Shown in pieces: positions 26,201-34,427 of a stretch of DNA of 64,000 nucleotides; positions within the stretch are counted from its first letter, which is position 1, and each line of letters starts with the position of its first letter. The DNA comes from Micromonospora marina (GTDB lineage: Bacteria > Actinomycetota > Actinomycetes > Mycobacteriales > Micromonosporaceae), in contig NZ_FMCV01000016.1 in assembly GCF_900091565.1 (NCBI RefSeq), positions 1-64,000 of the forward strand, in the 5' to 3' direction. The notes under the pieces are model-generated. The model saw nothing but the letters and a program-made list of their open reading frames with translations. It ran no database searches and was not told the DNA's origin. The position numbers and the translations under genes are program-made.

Positions 26201-29200
26201 GGGAACTGCCCTGGGTGCTCTCCGGGCGCACCGTCGACACCCTCACCGCCCGCACCCGGGACCTGCGCGAGCACCTCGGCACCGTCGACGACGACGCGCT
26301 CGCCGACGTCGGCTGGTCGCTGGCCGCCACCCGCGCCGCCCACGACCACCGGGCCGTCGTCTTCGCCGCCGGCCGCGACGAGCTGGCCGCGTCCCTCGAC
26401 GCGCTCGCCGCCGGCCGGCCCGGCCCGCAGACCGTCACCCGCGTCCCCGGCACGCCGGGCGAGGTCGCGTTCGTCTTCCCGGGCCAGGGATCGCAGTGGG
26501 CCGGGATGGCCGCCGAGCTGCTCGACACCGCCCCCGTCTTCGCGGAGACGTTCGCCGCCTGCGCCGAGGCGCTGCGCCCGTACGTCGACTGGTCACCGAC
26601 CGACGTGGTGCGCGGCGCGCCCGGCGCACCGTCGCTGGAGCGCGTCGACGTCGTGCAGCCCACCCTGTTCGCGGTCAGCGTCTCGCTCGCCGCGCTCTGG
26701 GAGTCGTACGGGGTGCGCCCCGGAGCGGTCGTCGGCCACTCCCAGGGCGAGATCGCCGCCGCGTACGTCGCCGGTGGCCTCACCCTCGACGACGCGGCGG
26801 CAGTGGTCGCGCTGCGCAGCCGGATCATCGCCGGCATCGCCGGGGACGGTGGCATGGTCTCGGTCGCCACCACGGCCGACGAGGCCACCGCGACGATCGC
26901 CCGCTGGGCCGGCCGCATCGCCCTGGCCGCCGTCAACGGACCCACCTCCGTCGTGGTCTCCGGCGACGGCGCCGCCCTCGACGAGCTCGTCGCCCACTAC
27001 GAGTCCCGCGAGGTGCGGGTGCGCCGCGTCCCCGTGGACTACGCCTCCCACTCCGCCCACGTCGAGCAACTGCGCGAGCAGCTCCTGGAACTGCTCGCCG
27101 GGCTGCGGCCCCGCACCGGCGAGGTCCGGTTCCGCTCCACCGTCGAGGGGGACTGGCTCGACACCGCCGCCCTCGACGCCGACTACTGGTACCGCAACCT
27201 GCGGCAGACCGTCCGCTTCGACGAGGCGGTACGCAGCCTCGTCGCCGCCGGCTACCAGACCTTCGTCGAGGTCAGCGCCCACCCGGTGCTGACGATGGCC
27301 GTGCAGGAGAGCGTCGAGCTGGCCGCCGCCGACCCGGGCGCGGTCACCGTCACCGGCAGCCTGCGCCGCGGCGAGGGCGGCCTCGGCCGCTTCCTGCGCG
27401 CCCTGGCCGAGGTCTGGGCCGGAGGTACGGCCGTGGACTGGCGGCCCGCCTTCGCCGGCCTCGCCGGGCGTCGCCTCGACCTGCCCACGTACCCGTTCCA
27501 GCGGCAGCTCTACTGGCCGCAACCGTCGACCGCACCCGCCCCCGCGGTCGGGACCGCCGGTGCCGTGGCCGACGACGAGGTCGACGCCCGGTTCTGGGCG
27601 GCCGTCGAGGCGGAGGACCTGACCGCGCTCACGGCCGAACTCTCCACCACGACCGAGTCGCGGCCCGTCCCGGAGACGGCGTTCGCCGACGTGCTGCCGG
27701 TGCTCGCCGCCTGGCGTCGCCGGCACCGCGACCAGACCACCGTGGACTCGTGGCGGTACCGGGACAGTTGGACGCCCGTCGCCCCCGACTCCTCCGGCGA
27801 GCCGGCCGTCACCGGCACCTGGTGGCTGCTCACCGGCCCCGACGACACCGGCGCGGCCGAGGCCGACTTCTGCGCCGAGGCGTTGCGGCGCCACGGCGGC
27901 ACCGTCGTACCGCTGGCGCTGGACGCCGACCGCACGGACCGCGGGGCGCTCGCCGCCCGGCTGCGCGACCTCGCCGACGGCGGCCCCCGCCCCGCCGGGA
28001 TCGTGTCGCTGCTGCCGCTCGACGAGACGCCCGCCCCGGCGCACCCGTCCGTGCCGGTCGGCTTCGCCGGCACCGTCACCCTCGTGCAGGCGCTCGGCGA
28101 CGCCGGCGTCCGCGCGCCCCTGTGGTGCCTCACCCGGGGCGCCGTCTCGACCGGCCCGGCCGACCCGCTGCCGCACCCGCTCCAGCAGCTCACCTGGGGC
28201 TTCGGTCGGGTCGCCGCGCTGGAGCACCCGGACCGCTGGGGCGGCCTCGTGGACCTGCCCGACGAGCTCGGCGACGCGGCCGGCCGCCGCCTCGTGCGCG
28301 TCCTCGCCGGTGCCGACGGGGAGGACCAGGTCGCGCTGCGGTGGGCCGGCGCGTTCGGCCGGCGACTGCTGCACGCCCCGCTCGGCGACACGCCCGCCCC
28401 GCGCACCTGGCGGCCCTCCGGCACCGCCCTGGTCACCGGCGGCACCGGCGCGCTCGGCGGGCACATGGCCCGCTGGCTCGCCGCCAACGGCGCCGCCCAC
28501 CTGGTGCTGGTGAGCCGGCGCGGCCGGCAGGCCGAAGGCATCGCCGACCTCGAGGCCGAGTTGGTCGCGCTGGGCGCCCGGGTGACCGTCGCCGCCTGCG
28601 ACGCCGCCGACCGTTCGGCGCTCGCCGCCGTCCTCACCGACCTGCCGTCCGAGCACCCGCTGACCACCGTCGTGCACACCGCAGCCGTGCTCGACGACTC
28701 GGTGATCAACTCGCTGACGCTGGACCAGGTCGACTACGCGCTCAGCGCGAAGGTCACCGCCGCGCTGAACCTGCACGAGCTGACCCGCGAGCTGGACCTC
28801 GACGCGTTCATCCTGTTCTCGTCGATGGCCGGCACCGTCGGCAGCTCCGGTGTGGGCAACTACGCCCCCGGCAACGCGTTTCTCAACGCCCTCGCCGAGC
28901 ACCGCCGCGCCCTCGGCCTGCCCGCCACCTCCATCGGTTGGGGCGCCTGGGGCGGCGGCGGCATGGCCGACGGCGAGTTCGGCCGGATGCTGCACCGCCA
29001 CGGCGCACCCGAGATGCCGCCGCGGCTCGCCGTCGCGGCCCTGCACCAGGCCGTCGAGCACGACGAGACGTTCCTGACCATCTCGAACATCGCCTGGGAC
29101 CGGTTCTTTGTCGCGTTCACCGCGACCCGACCCGGCCCGCTGATCTCGGAGATCCCCGAGGCGCAGCGGTTGCAGGCCACCAAGGGACTCGCCGAGACGA

Positions 29201-32200
29201 AGGAGACCGACGAGGCCGGCCCGGCCGGCGCGTTCATCCGGATGAGCGCCGCCGAGCGCCAGCAGGCGCTGCTCGACCTGGTCCGCGATCAGGCGGCCAT
29301 GGTCCTCAGGTACGCCGACGGCCAGGCCGTCGACCCGCACCACGCGTTCCGCGACCTCGGCTTCGACTCGGTGACCGCGGTGGAGCTGCGTAACCGGCTC
29401 GCCACCGCCACCTCGCTGCGGCTGCCGGTGACCCTGGTCTTCGACTACCCGTCGCCGACCGCGCTCGCCCGGCACCTGCACGAGGAACTGGGCGGGGAGG
29501 CCGCCGTGGCCGTCGCGGCGGCCCCGGTGGCGCTCGGCGAAGACGAGCCGGTGGCCATCGTGGCCATGTCCTGCCGCTTCCCCGGCGGAGCCAACGATCC
29601 CGAACGGTTCTGGCAGATGCTGCACGCCGGCCGCGACGCCGTGTCGGACCTCCCCGGCGATCGGGGTTGGGACGTCGAGCGCCTCTACGACCCCGACCCC
29701 TATTCCACCGGCACCTCCTACGTCCGCAGCGGCGCCTTCCTCTACGAAGCGGCGGAGTTTGATGCCGGTTTCTTCGGGATTTCCCCCCGCGAGGCGTTGG
29801 CGATGGATCCGCAGCAGCGGTTGTTGCTGGAGGTTTCGTGGGAGGTGGTCGAGCGGGCAGGGGTTGAGCCTGGGGTTCTGCGGGGTTCGCGAACAGGGGT
29901 GTTCGTGGGCACGAATGGTCAGGACTATGGGGCCCTGCTGATGGCGGCGGGGGACCAGGCCGAAGGCTTCGCGGCCACGGGCAACGCCGCGAGTGTGGTG
30001 TCGGGCCGGGTGGCGTACGCGTTGGGGTTGGAGGGGCCGGCGGTGTCGGTGGACACGGCGTGTTCGTCGTCGCTTGTGGCGTTGCACCTGGCGGTGCAGT
30101 CGCTGCGGCGTGGCGAGTGCGACCTGGCTCTCGCCGGCGGCGTGACCGTGATGGCGACGCCCGGGCTGTTCGTGGAGTTCTCCCGGCAGCGGGGTCTCGC
30201 GGCCGACGGTCGGTGCAAGGCGTTCGCGGCGGGCGCGGATGGCACGGGCTGGGGTGAGGGTGTGGGTGTGCTGCTGGTGGAGCGGTTGTCGGACGCGCGG
30301 CGCAATGGTCATGAGGTGTTGGCGATCGTGCGGGGCAGCGCCGTCAACCAGGATGGTGCGTCGAACGGGTTGACCGCCCCGAACGGTCCGTCGCAGCAGC
30401 GGGTGATCCGGCAGGCCCTCGCGGACGCCCGGTTGGGCAGCGCGGATGTCGACGTGGTCGAGGCGCACGGCACGGGCACGACGCTCGGTGACCCGATCGA
30501 GGCGCAGGCCCTGCTGGCGACGTACGGGCAGGAGCGTGAGGAGCCGCTGCTGCTCGGTTCGGTCAAGTCGAACATCGGTCACACGCAGGCCGCCGCCGGG
30601 GTGGCCGGTGTGATCAAGATGGTGCTGGCGATGCGGGAGGGCGTGGTACCGGCGACGCTGTACGTGGACGAGCCGTCCCCGCACATCGACTGGACCTCCG
30701 GGGCCGTCGAGCTGGCGATCGAGTCGCGTCCGTGGCCGGCCGTGGACCGGGCGCGCCGGGCGGCGGTGTCGTCGTTCGGCATCTCCGGCACGAACGCCCA
30801 CGTGATCATCGAACTGCCCGAGGACCTGCCCACCGAGACCGCGGCACCCGAGACCGCCGCCGGCCGGAGCGCGGGGCTCGTGGCCTCCGACGTCGTCGTC
30901 TGGGCGGTGTCGGGGCGGTCGAAGCGCGCCCTGGCCGGTCAGGCGGCCCGGCTGGCCCGGCACGTGCGCGAGCACGGCGAGGTCGATGCGGCGGCGGTGG
31001 GCTGGTCTTTGGCCGTGACCCGGTCGGTGTTCGATCAGCGGGCGGCTGTGGTCGGGTCGGGTATGGAGGAGTTGCTGGCGGGGCTGGACGCTCTGGCGTC
31101 GGGGTCGCCGGCCGGCAATGTGGTCGCGGCGACGTCGTCGTCGCACGGTGCGGGCCCGGTGTTCGTGTTCCCGGGTCAGGGTGCGCAGTCGGCGCGGATG
31201 GCGGCGGGCCTGGTGGGTCGTACGCCGGTCTTCGACGCGCGGTTGGCGGAGTGCCAGCGGGCGTTGGCGCCGTATCTGGACGTGGACCTCGTGTCGGTGC
31301 TCACCGGTGACGACGAGTCGTGGCTGGCGCGGGTGGAGGTCGTGCAGCCGGTGCTGTGGGCCGTCGGCGTCGCCCTCGCCGCCGTGTGGCAGCACGCGGG
31401 TGTGGTTCCGGTGGCGGTGGTTGGTCATTCGCAGGGTGAGATCGGTGCGGCGTGTGTGGCGGGGATTCTGTCGTTGGAGGACGCGGCGAGGGCGGTGGCG
31501 TTGCGGTCGCGGGCGTTGACGGTGCTGCGGGGCACCGGGACGATGGCGTCGGTCGACCTGTCGGCGGATGCGGTGGCCGGGCGGCTGCCGGCGTTCCCGG
31601 GGGTCGGGGTGGCGGCGGTGAACGGTCCGTCGACCGTGGTGGTGTCGGGTCCGCCGCAGCCGGTTGCCGATCTGGTGGCGGCGTGTCAGGCCGACGGGGT
31701 GCGGGCGCGGTTGATTCCGGTGGACTATGCGTCGCATTCGGCGGCGGTGCAGGAGGTGGCGGAGCGGTTGCGCGCCGATCTGGCCGACGTGACGCCGCGG
31801 CCCGGCCATGTCCGGATGGTGTCGACGGTGACCGGTGACTGGGTGGACCCGTTCTCGATGACGGCGGACTACTGGTACGACAACCTGCGGCGGACGGTGC
31901 GGTTCGACGCGGCTGTGCGGGTGGCGGTCGAGGCGGGTCACACGACGTTCGTGGAGATCTCTCCGCATCCGGTGTTGACGATGCCGGTGACGGCGATCCT
32001 GGATGACGTCGGTGTCACCGGGCACATCCTGGGCAGCCTGCGTCGTGGTGACGACGATCCGACGCGGTTGCTGACGAACCTCGCCACCGCCCACACGATC
32101 GGTCTGCCTGTCGACCTGACGGCCGTCCTGGCCGAGACCGGCGTGGTGGCACTGCCCACCTACGCCTTCGAACGCAGCCGCTACTGGCCCACCGCCGTGA

Positions 32201-34380
32201 CCGGGCAGGACGGCGCCGAGGAGACCCCGGACGGCGTCGACTCCGCGTTCTGGGCGGCCGTCGAGCGCGAGGACCTGACCGCGCTCGCGGAACTCACCGA
32301 GCAGGACGCGACGGAATCCGTGGAACGGCTGGGCGGGGCCCTGCCCGTGCTCGCCTTCTGGCGACGCCGGCAGCGCAACCGGTCCAGCCTGGACGACCTG
32401 CGCTACCGCAGCGTCTGGCAGCCGTACACCGGGACGCCCGTCAGCTTCCTCCCTGGCGCCTGGTGGGTGATCGCCGACGCGCGGCACCCGGAGGAGGGCG
32501 AGGCCGCCGTCGCCGAGCTGTCGCGCCGGGGCGCCGATGTCCGGCTGGTGTCGCTGCCGGAGAACCTGACCGACCGGGCCGCCCTCACCGCGCACCTGGG
32601 CGGTGTCACCCGAACCGCCGACGGGGGGCCCGCCCCGGTCGACGGGGTGCTGTCCCTGCTCGCCCTCGCGGACGGCCCGGTCGACGACACCCAGCCGGTG
32701 CCGCCGTTCCTCGCCCGGTCGCTCGCGCTGATCCAGGCGCTCGGCGACCTCGACGTCGCCGCACCGTTGTGGTGCGTCACCCGGGGCGCCGCCGGCACCA
32801 CCCGGGGCGGCACCGCCGGCCGCCCGGAGCAGTCGCTGCTCTGGGGCCTCGGCCGGGTGGTGGCCCTCGAACACCCCGAGCGGTGGGGCGGCCTGGTCGA
32901 CGTCCCGGCCACCCTGGACGACCACGGCTGGGACCTGCTCTGCGCCGCCCTCGCCGGTCTCGACGGCGAGGACCAGCTCGCCGTTGACGGCGCCACCGTC
33001 CTCGTCCGCCGGCTGGTGCGCTCGCCCGGCGGGGAGGCACCCACCGACGAGGCCGGCTACCCGGGCACGACGCTGGTCACCGGCGGCACCGGCGCGCTCG
33101 GCGCGGAGGTGGCCCGCTGGCTGGCCGCCCGGGGAGCCGAACACCTGATGCTCGTCAGCCGCCGCGGCGCGGACGCCCCCGGCGCCACGGCACTCGTCCG
33201 TGAGCTGACCGGGGCGGGCACCCGGGTGACCGTCGCGGCCTGCGACGTGGCCGACCGGGCCGCGCTGGCCAAGCTGCTCGACGAGGTGCCCGCCGACGCG
33301 CCGCTGACCAGCGTCGTGCACGCCGCCGGCGTGCTGGAGGACGGGGTGCTCGACGGGCTCACCGCCGACCGGCTCGCCACCGTCCTGCGACCCAAGGTGC
33401 TCGGCGCCCTGCACCTGCACGAGCTCACCCTCGGGCGGGAACTGCGCGCGTTCGTGCTGTTCTCCGCGATGGCCGGCCAGCTCGGCGCCGCCGGTCAGGG
33501 CAGCTACGCCGCCGCCAACGCCTACCTCGACGCGCTCGCCGAGCAGCGGCACCGTCAGGGCCTGCCGGCCACCTCGGTCGCCTGGGGCCCCTGGACGGCC
33601 GGCGGGATGGCCGCCACCGACCAGGCCGTCGAGGAGCGCCGCCGGCGTACCGGCGTGGCCCGCCTCGACACCGGGCCCGCGCTCACGGCGCTCGCCCAAT
33701 GCGTCGCGCGGGGCGAGCCGGCGACGATGGTGACCGACATCGACTGGGCCCGCTACGTGCCCGGCTTCGTGGCCGTGCGGCCCAGCCCTCTCATCGCGGG
33801 CGTGGCCGAGGCACGGCGGGCCGTCGCCGAGCGGGCACAGGACACCGGCGTCTCCGCGGAGTCCCTGACCGCACTGCTCGCCGGGCAGACCGACGCCGAA
33901 CGACGCAAGACCCTGCTGGAGCTGGTACGCGGGCAGGCCGCCGCGGTGCTCGGGCACGCGTCGATGGACGCCGTCGAGCCGGACCGGGCGTTCCGCGAAC
34001 TCGGCTTCGACTCGCTGACCGCCGTGGAGCTGCGTAACCGGCTCACCGCGGCGACCGGCGTGCGGCTGCCCGCCACCGTGGTCTTCGACTACCCGACCGC
34101 CGCCGGGCTGGCCGAATACGTGCGGGCCGCGATCGTCGACGGCGGCGTGGCCGGGGTCGCACCGGTCTTCGGCGAGCTGGACAGGTTGGAAGCGGCACTC
34201 TCCGGCTCGGCACCGGACCGCAGCGCCCGAGTTCGGATCACCGAACGGCTGCGGGCGCTGCTGGCCTCCCTCAACGAGGCCGACGCCCCGGCGGACGGCG
34301 AAGCCGTCGCCGAGAAGCTCCAGGACGCGACGCCGGACGAGGTCTTCGACTTCATCGACCGCGAGCTGGGGATGTCCTGA
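20248..34380 (+). CDS. Type I modular polyketide synthase, modules E, F and G
   Basis: With 4710 residues this is the largest complete protein in the window. GTG 20248 is preceded by GAGGTAGG at 20234-20241 (6-base gap) and begins the docking coiled coil MSNEDERYVEYLKRTT. Domains by residue: KS 35-460, malonyl AT 482-918, KR 935-1431, ACP 1450-1525 (Ser 1485); KS 1543-1968, methylmalonyl AT 1988-2421, KR 2448-2971, ACP 2998-3083 (Ser 3041); KS 3100-3525, methylmalonyl AT 3550-3981, KR 3998-4523, ACP 4540-4626 (Ser 4589); and a docking tail 4630-4710 ending VFDFIDRELGMS. Three elongation steps, each followed by ketoreduction, would give three hydroxyls and two methyl branches. Codon use is mosaic. 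KS-AT of module G and part of KR-E use many TTG and GTG codons, unlike the surroundings, and share perfect repeats with other modules. Confidence 0.97.
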   Translation: MSNEDERYVEYLKRTTSELRRTRRRLRELESRDSEPIAIVAMSCRYPGGVDSPEALWQLVHDGGDGIGPFPADRGWDLENLFHPDPDHPGTSYVREGGFVYSAADFDADLFGISPREAVAMDPQQRLLLEASWEAFERAGLPLPAVRGSRAGVFVGASSHGYDGMMAQAENGEGHLLTGNATSVISGRVAYTLGLEGPAVTVDTACSSSLVAIHLAAQALRNGDCELALAGGVTVMPTPAVFVGFSRQRGLAADGRCKAFAAAADGTSWSEGVGMLLLTRLSDAQRHGYPVLAVVRGSAVNSDGASNGLSAPHGPSQVRVIRQALGNARLTPDQVDVVEAHGTGTRLGDPIEAQALLATYGQDRDEAAPLLLGSVKSNIGHAQAAAGVAGVIKMVMAMRHGVVPPTLHVDEPSPQIDWTAGAVTIATAATPWPAVDRPRRAAVSSFGVSGTNAHTIIEQAPAPAETETEPEPRGPAVRTVAPVLLSARSDAALAAQAGRWAARFADDDTLRPLDVAFSSVTSRSTLDRRAVLSATGRNDLLAGLRALAAGEPAGTVVLGAGAPRGQLAVLFSGQGAQRAGMGRELYAEFPVFAAALDEACGHLDRALPRPLREVLFAESGSVEAELLDRTVFTQAGLFAVEVALFRLVESFGVAPDLVGGHSVGEVTAAHVAGVLSLEHACALVAARGRLMQALPAGGGMLAVAAAEAEVAATLDGLAGVGIAAVNGPASVVVSGAVEALDEVERVWRERGVRTRRLAVSHAFHSPLMEPMLVRFRAVLDKLTFAAPSLPVVSNVTGAPADTDEIRTPDYWVRHVREAVRFADGVAALRAAGVDTFLEVGPRSVLTAMVGDILPAEDAVLAVAAQRADRPAVHGLLAGLAELHVHGAAVDWRQWFVDTGARRVDLPTYAFQHQRYWPEAGGSAVTAVPGDAAEGDFWAAVERGDLTGVAAHLAVQDDPAAVEALAPAVPVLSSWRRARQRDAVVDGWTYRVEWEPVRPAAVPALTGRWLVVTADNDDAGAAGTLTGAGAPVDTLTVAPGVDRAELTGLLHGHGEQGWTGVLCVLPATDRALPDAPAVSVGAALLLTLTQALADAGLPGRLWCLTRGAVRAGAGETLTDPWAALAWGLGRVVALEQPDRWGGLVDLPARADRATAAALLAVLADAGHDQVAIRPQGVLGRRLVPAVPPVGAGWRPAGTVLVTGGTGALGRHVARWLLANGAGEVVLASRRGPGAPGAAELVAELGAVRVVACDVTDRVAVEALVSGLPELTAVVHTAGVIDDGVLDGLDLTRMQAVLDGKVRAARVLHEATAHRDLDAFVFFSSLAGVIGSAGQGNYAAANAYLDAFAAWRRDQGLPATAIAWGAWAEDGMAAALTARLARGGVDALPAAEAVTALGRLVNTAEPAVTVAAVDWGRLAASWGRPTPLIAALPGVPAVPTGPARAVVVGRSLPQLADLVRTQAAVVLGYPAGQPLPERTFRDLGFDSLTAVELRNRLTAETGMTLPATLVFDHPTVAELAAHLYGLTAGHTTGEVVADGTGRDREPIAIVAMSCRFPGGVTSPEQLWDLLATGTDALSLMPGERGWNLAELYHPDPEHLGTSYVREGGFVAGAGEFDPAFFGISPREALAMDPQQRLLLEATWEAFERARIDPTALRGSRTGVYVGTNGQDYGSLLMATGDVDENYLATGTSASVISGRLAYTFGLHGPAVTVDTACSSSLVAMHLAAQALQTGECDLALAGGATVMATPGIFVGFSRQRGLAADGRCKPFAGAADGTGWGEGVGLLVLQRLSDARRDGNPVLAVLRGSAVNSDGASNGLTAPNGPAQQRVIRQALANAGLTAEQVDAVEAHGTGTTLGDPIEAQALIATYGQDRPADRPLWLGSIKSNIGHTQAAAGVAGVMKMVLAMRHGVLPPTLHVDEPTPHVDWSAGSVELLTSARPWEPADGVRRAAVSSFGISGTNVHTILEQAPADEPEPGPAADVPTGELPWVLSGRTVDTLTARTRDLREHLGTVDDDALADVGWSLAATRAAHDHRAVVFAAGRDELAASLDALAAGRPGPQTVTRVPGTPGEVAFVFPGQGSQWAGMAAELLDTAPVFAETFAACAEALRPYVDWSPTDVVRGAPGAPSLERVDVVQPTLFAVSVSLAALWESYGVRPGAVVGHSQGEIAAAYVAGGLTLDDAAAVVALRSRIIAGIAGDGGMVSVATTADEATATIARWAGRIALAAVNGPTSVVVSGDGAALDELVAHYESREVRVRRVPVDYASHSAHVEQLREQLLELLAGLRPRTGEVRFRSTVEGDWLDTAALDADYWYRNLRQTVRFDEAVRSLVAAGYQTFVEVSAHPVLTMAVQESVELAAADPGAVTVTGSLRRGEGGLGRFLRALAEVWAGGTAVDWRPAFAGLAGRRLDLPTYPFQRQLYWPQPSTAPAPAVGTAGAVADDEVDARFWAAVEAEDLTALTAELSTTTESRPVPETAFADVLPVLAAWRRRHRDQTTVDSWRYRDSWTPVAPDSSGEPAVTGTWWLLTGPDDTGAAEADFCAEALRRHGGTVVPLALDADRTDRGALAARLRDLADGGPRPAGIVSLLPLDETPAPAHPSVPVGFAGTVTLVQALGDAGVRAPLWCLTRGAVSTGPADPLPHPLQQLTWGFGRVAALEHPDRWGGLVDLPDELGDAAGRRLVRVLAGADGEDQVALRWAGAFGRRLLHAPLGDTPAPRTWRPSGTALVTGGTGALGGHMARWLAANGAAHLVLVSRRGRQAEGIADLEAELVALGARVTVAACDAADRSALAAVLTDLPSEHPLTTVVHTAAVLDDSVINSLTLDQVDYALSAKVTAALNLHELTRELDLDAFILFSSMAGTVGSSGVGNYAPGNAFLNALAEHRRALGLPATSIGWGAWGGGGMADGEFGRMLHRHGAPEMPPRLAVAALHQAVEHDETFLTISNIAWDRFFVAFTATRPGPLISEIPEAQRLQATKGLAETKETDEAGPAGAFIRMSAAERQQALLDLVRDQAAMVLRYADGQAVDPHHAFRDLGFDSVTAVELRNRLATATSLRLPVTLVFDYPSPTALARHLHEELGGEAAVAVAAAPVALGEDEPVAIVAMSCRFPGGANDPERFWQMLHAGRDAVSDLPGDRGWDVERLYDPDPYSTGTSYVRSGAFLYEAAEFDAGFFGISPREALAMDPQQRLLLEVSWEVVERAGVEPGVLRGSRTGVFVGTNGQDYGALLMAAGDQAEGFAATGNAASVVSGRVAYALGLEGPAVSVDTACSSSLVALHLAVQSLRRGECDLALAGGVTVMATPGLFVEFSRQRGLAADGRCKAFAAGADGTGWGEGVGVLLVERLSDARRNGHEVLAIVRGSAVNQDGASNGLTAPNGPSQQRVIRQALADARLGSADVDVVEAHGTGTTLGDPIEAQALLATYGQEREEPLLLGSVKSNIGHTQAAAGVAGVIKMVLAMREGVVPATLYVDEPSPHIDWTSGAVELAIESRPWPAVDRARRAAVSSFGISGTNAHVIIELPEDLPTETAAPETAAGRSAGLVASDVVVWAVSGRSKRALAGQAARLARHVREHGEVDAAAVGWSLAVTRSVFDQRAAVVGSGMEELLAGLDALASGSPAGNVVAATSSSHGAGPVFVFPGQGAQSARMAAGLVGRTPVFDARLAECQRALAPYLDVDLVSVLTGDDESWLARVEVVQPVLWAVGVALAAVWQHAGVVPVAVVGHSQGEIGAACVAGILSLEDAARAVALRSRALTVLRGTGTMASVDLSADAVAGRLPAFPGVGVAAVNGPSTVVVSGPPQPVADLVAACQADGVRARLIPVDYASHSAAVQEVAERLRADLADVTPRPGHVRMVSTVTGDWVDPFSMTADYWYDNLRRTVRFDAAVRVAVEAGHTTFVEISPHPVLTMPVTAILDDVGVTGHILGSLRRGDDDPTRLLTNLATAHTIGLPVDLTAVLAETGVVALPTYAFERSRYWPTAVTGQDGAEETPDGVDSAFWAAVEREDLTALAELTEQDATESVERLGGALPVLAFWRRRQRNRSSLDDLRYRSVWQPYTGTPVSFLPGAWWVIADARHPEEGEAAVAELSRRGADVRLVSLPENLTDRAALTAHLGGVTRTADGGPAPVDGVLSLLALADGPVDDTQPVPPFLARSLALIQALGDLDVAAPLWCVTRGAAGTTRGGTAGRPEQSLLWGLGRVVALEHPERWGGLVDVPATLDDHGWDLLCAALAGLDGEDQLAVDGATVLVRRLVRSPGGEAPTDEAGYPGTTLVTGGTGALGAEVARWLAARGAEHLMLVSRRGADAPGATALVRELTGAGTRVTVAACDVADRAALAKLLDEVPADAPLTSVVHAAGVLEDGVLDGLTADRLATVLRPKVLGALHLHELTLGRELRAFVLFSAMAGQLGAAGQGSYAAANAYLDALAEQRHRQGLPATSVAWGPWTAGGMAATDQAVEERRRRTGVARLDTGPALTALAQCVARGEPATMVTDIDWARYVPGFVAVRPSPLIAGVAEARRAVAERAQDTGVSAESLTALLAGQTDAERRKTLLELVRGQAAAVLGHASMDAVEPDRAFRELGFDSLTAVELRNRLTAATGVRLPATVVFDYPTAAGLAEYVRAAIVDGGVAGVAPVFGELDRLEAALSGSAPDRSARVRITERLRALLASLNEADAPADGEAVAEKLQDATPDEVFDFIDRELGMS
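20350..24822 (+). other. Module E: KS - AT(malonyl) - KR(B1-type) - ACP
   Basis: KS Cys is at 20863. AT Ser is at 22231 (GHSVG), and HAFHS at 22528-22542 predicts malonyl-CoA. The KR has TGGTGALG (23848-23871), IDD (24082-24090) in place of LDD, Ser 24214 and Tyr 24253, so probably B1-type. The cofactor-binding half of this KR (about 23806-24005) has markedly different codon use from its surroundings. ACP Ser is at 24700. Expected outcome: an acetate unit with a B-type hydroxyl. Confidence 0.92.
22816..23006 (+). repeat. 191-base perfect repeat at the end of AT-E (partner in AT-H)
   Basis: Identical to 36990-37180. It covers the end of the malonyl AT and the post-AT linker through RYWPEAG and stops exactly where the two modules diverge (KR module versus DH module). 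Confidence 0.9.
24874..29499 (+). other. Module F: KS - AT(methylmalonyl) - KR(B1-type) - ACP
   Basis: KS Cys is at 25390. AT Ser is at 26740 (GHSQGEIAAAYVAG), and VDYASHS at 27034-27054 with RVDVVQPTLFAV predicts methylmalonyl-CoA. This AT differs from the near-identical methylmalonyl ATs of D, G and I, so it is a separate lineage. The KR has TGGTGALG (28435-28458), LDD (28690-28698), Ser 28822 and Tyr 28861, with no Pro at the B2 position, so B1-type. ACP Ser is at 29368. Expected outcome: a propionate unit with a B-type hydroxyl and unepimerised methyl. Confidence 0.92.
25900..26028 (+). repeat. 129-base perfect repeat in KS-F (partner in KS-M)
   Basis: Identical to 61106-61234, covering KSNIGH through the HVDW segment. 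KS-F and KS-M differ at many synonymous positions on both sides. Confidence 0.9.
29799..29945 (+). repeat. 147-base perfect repeat in KS-G (partner in KS-D)
   Basis: Partner of 13973-14119. The adjoining stretch 29973-30143 matches 14147-14317. High similarity continues through most of the KS and AT of both modules. Confidence 0.9.
31036..31202 (+). repeat. 167-base perfect repeat at the start of AT-G (partner in AT-I)
   Basis: Identical to 41337-41503. It covers the KS-AT linker and the N-terminal part of the methylmalonyl AT, up to the FPGQGAQSARM motif. Confidence 0.9.
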
Positions 34381-34411
34381 CGTGATCGCTGCTGCGACGA
34401 CGGGTCAACAC

Positions 34412-34417
34412 AAGGAG
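34412..34417 (+). promoter_or_regulatory. Ribosome binding site of gene 4
   Basis: AAGGAG lies 10 bases before ATG 34428. Confidence 0.75.
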
Positions 34418-34427
34418 TGCGCGGTCC

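Larger units (their letters stand above)
29545..34134 (+). other. Module G: KS - AT(methylmalonyl) - KR(B-like) - ACP
   Basis: KS Cys is at 30061. AT Ser is at 31429 (GHSQGE), and VDYASHS at 31720-31740 predicts methylmalonyl-CoA. The KR has TGGTGALG (33079-33102) and Tyr 33505. LED (33334-33342) replaces LDD, and Ala 33466 replaces the catalytic Ser (FSAMAG). Activity is therefore uncertain: hydroxyl if active, ketone if not. ACP Ser is at 34012. KS and AT share long perfect DNA stretches with modules D and I. Confidence 0.9.

Noticed and set aside
26593..33957. Minus-strand open frame of about 2450 codons opposite gene 3
   Set aside because: Same antisense shadow effect. No plausible protein features.
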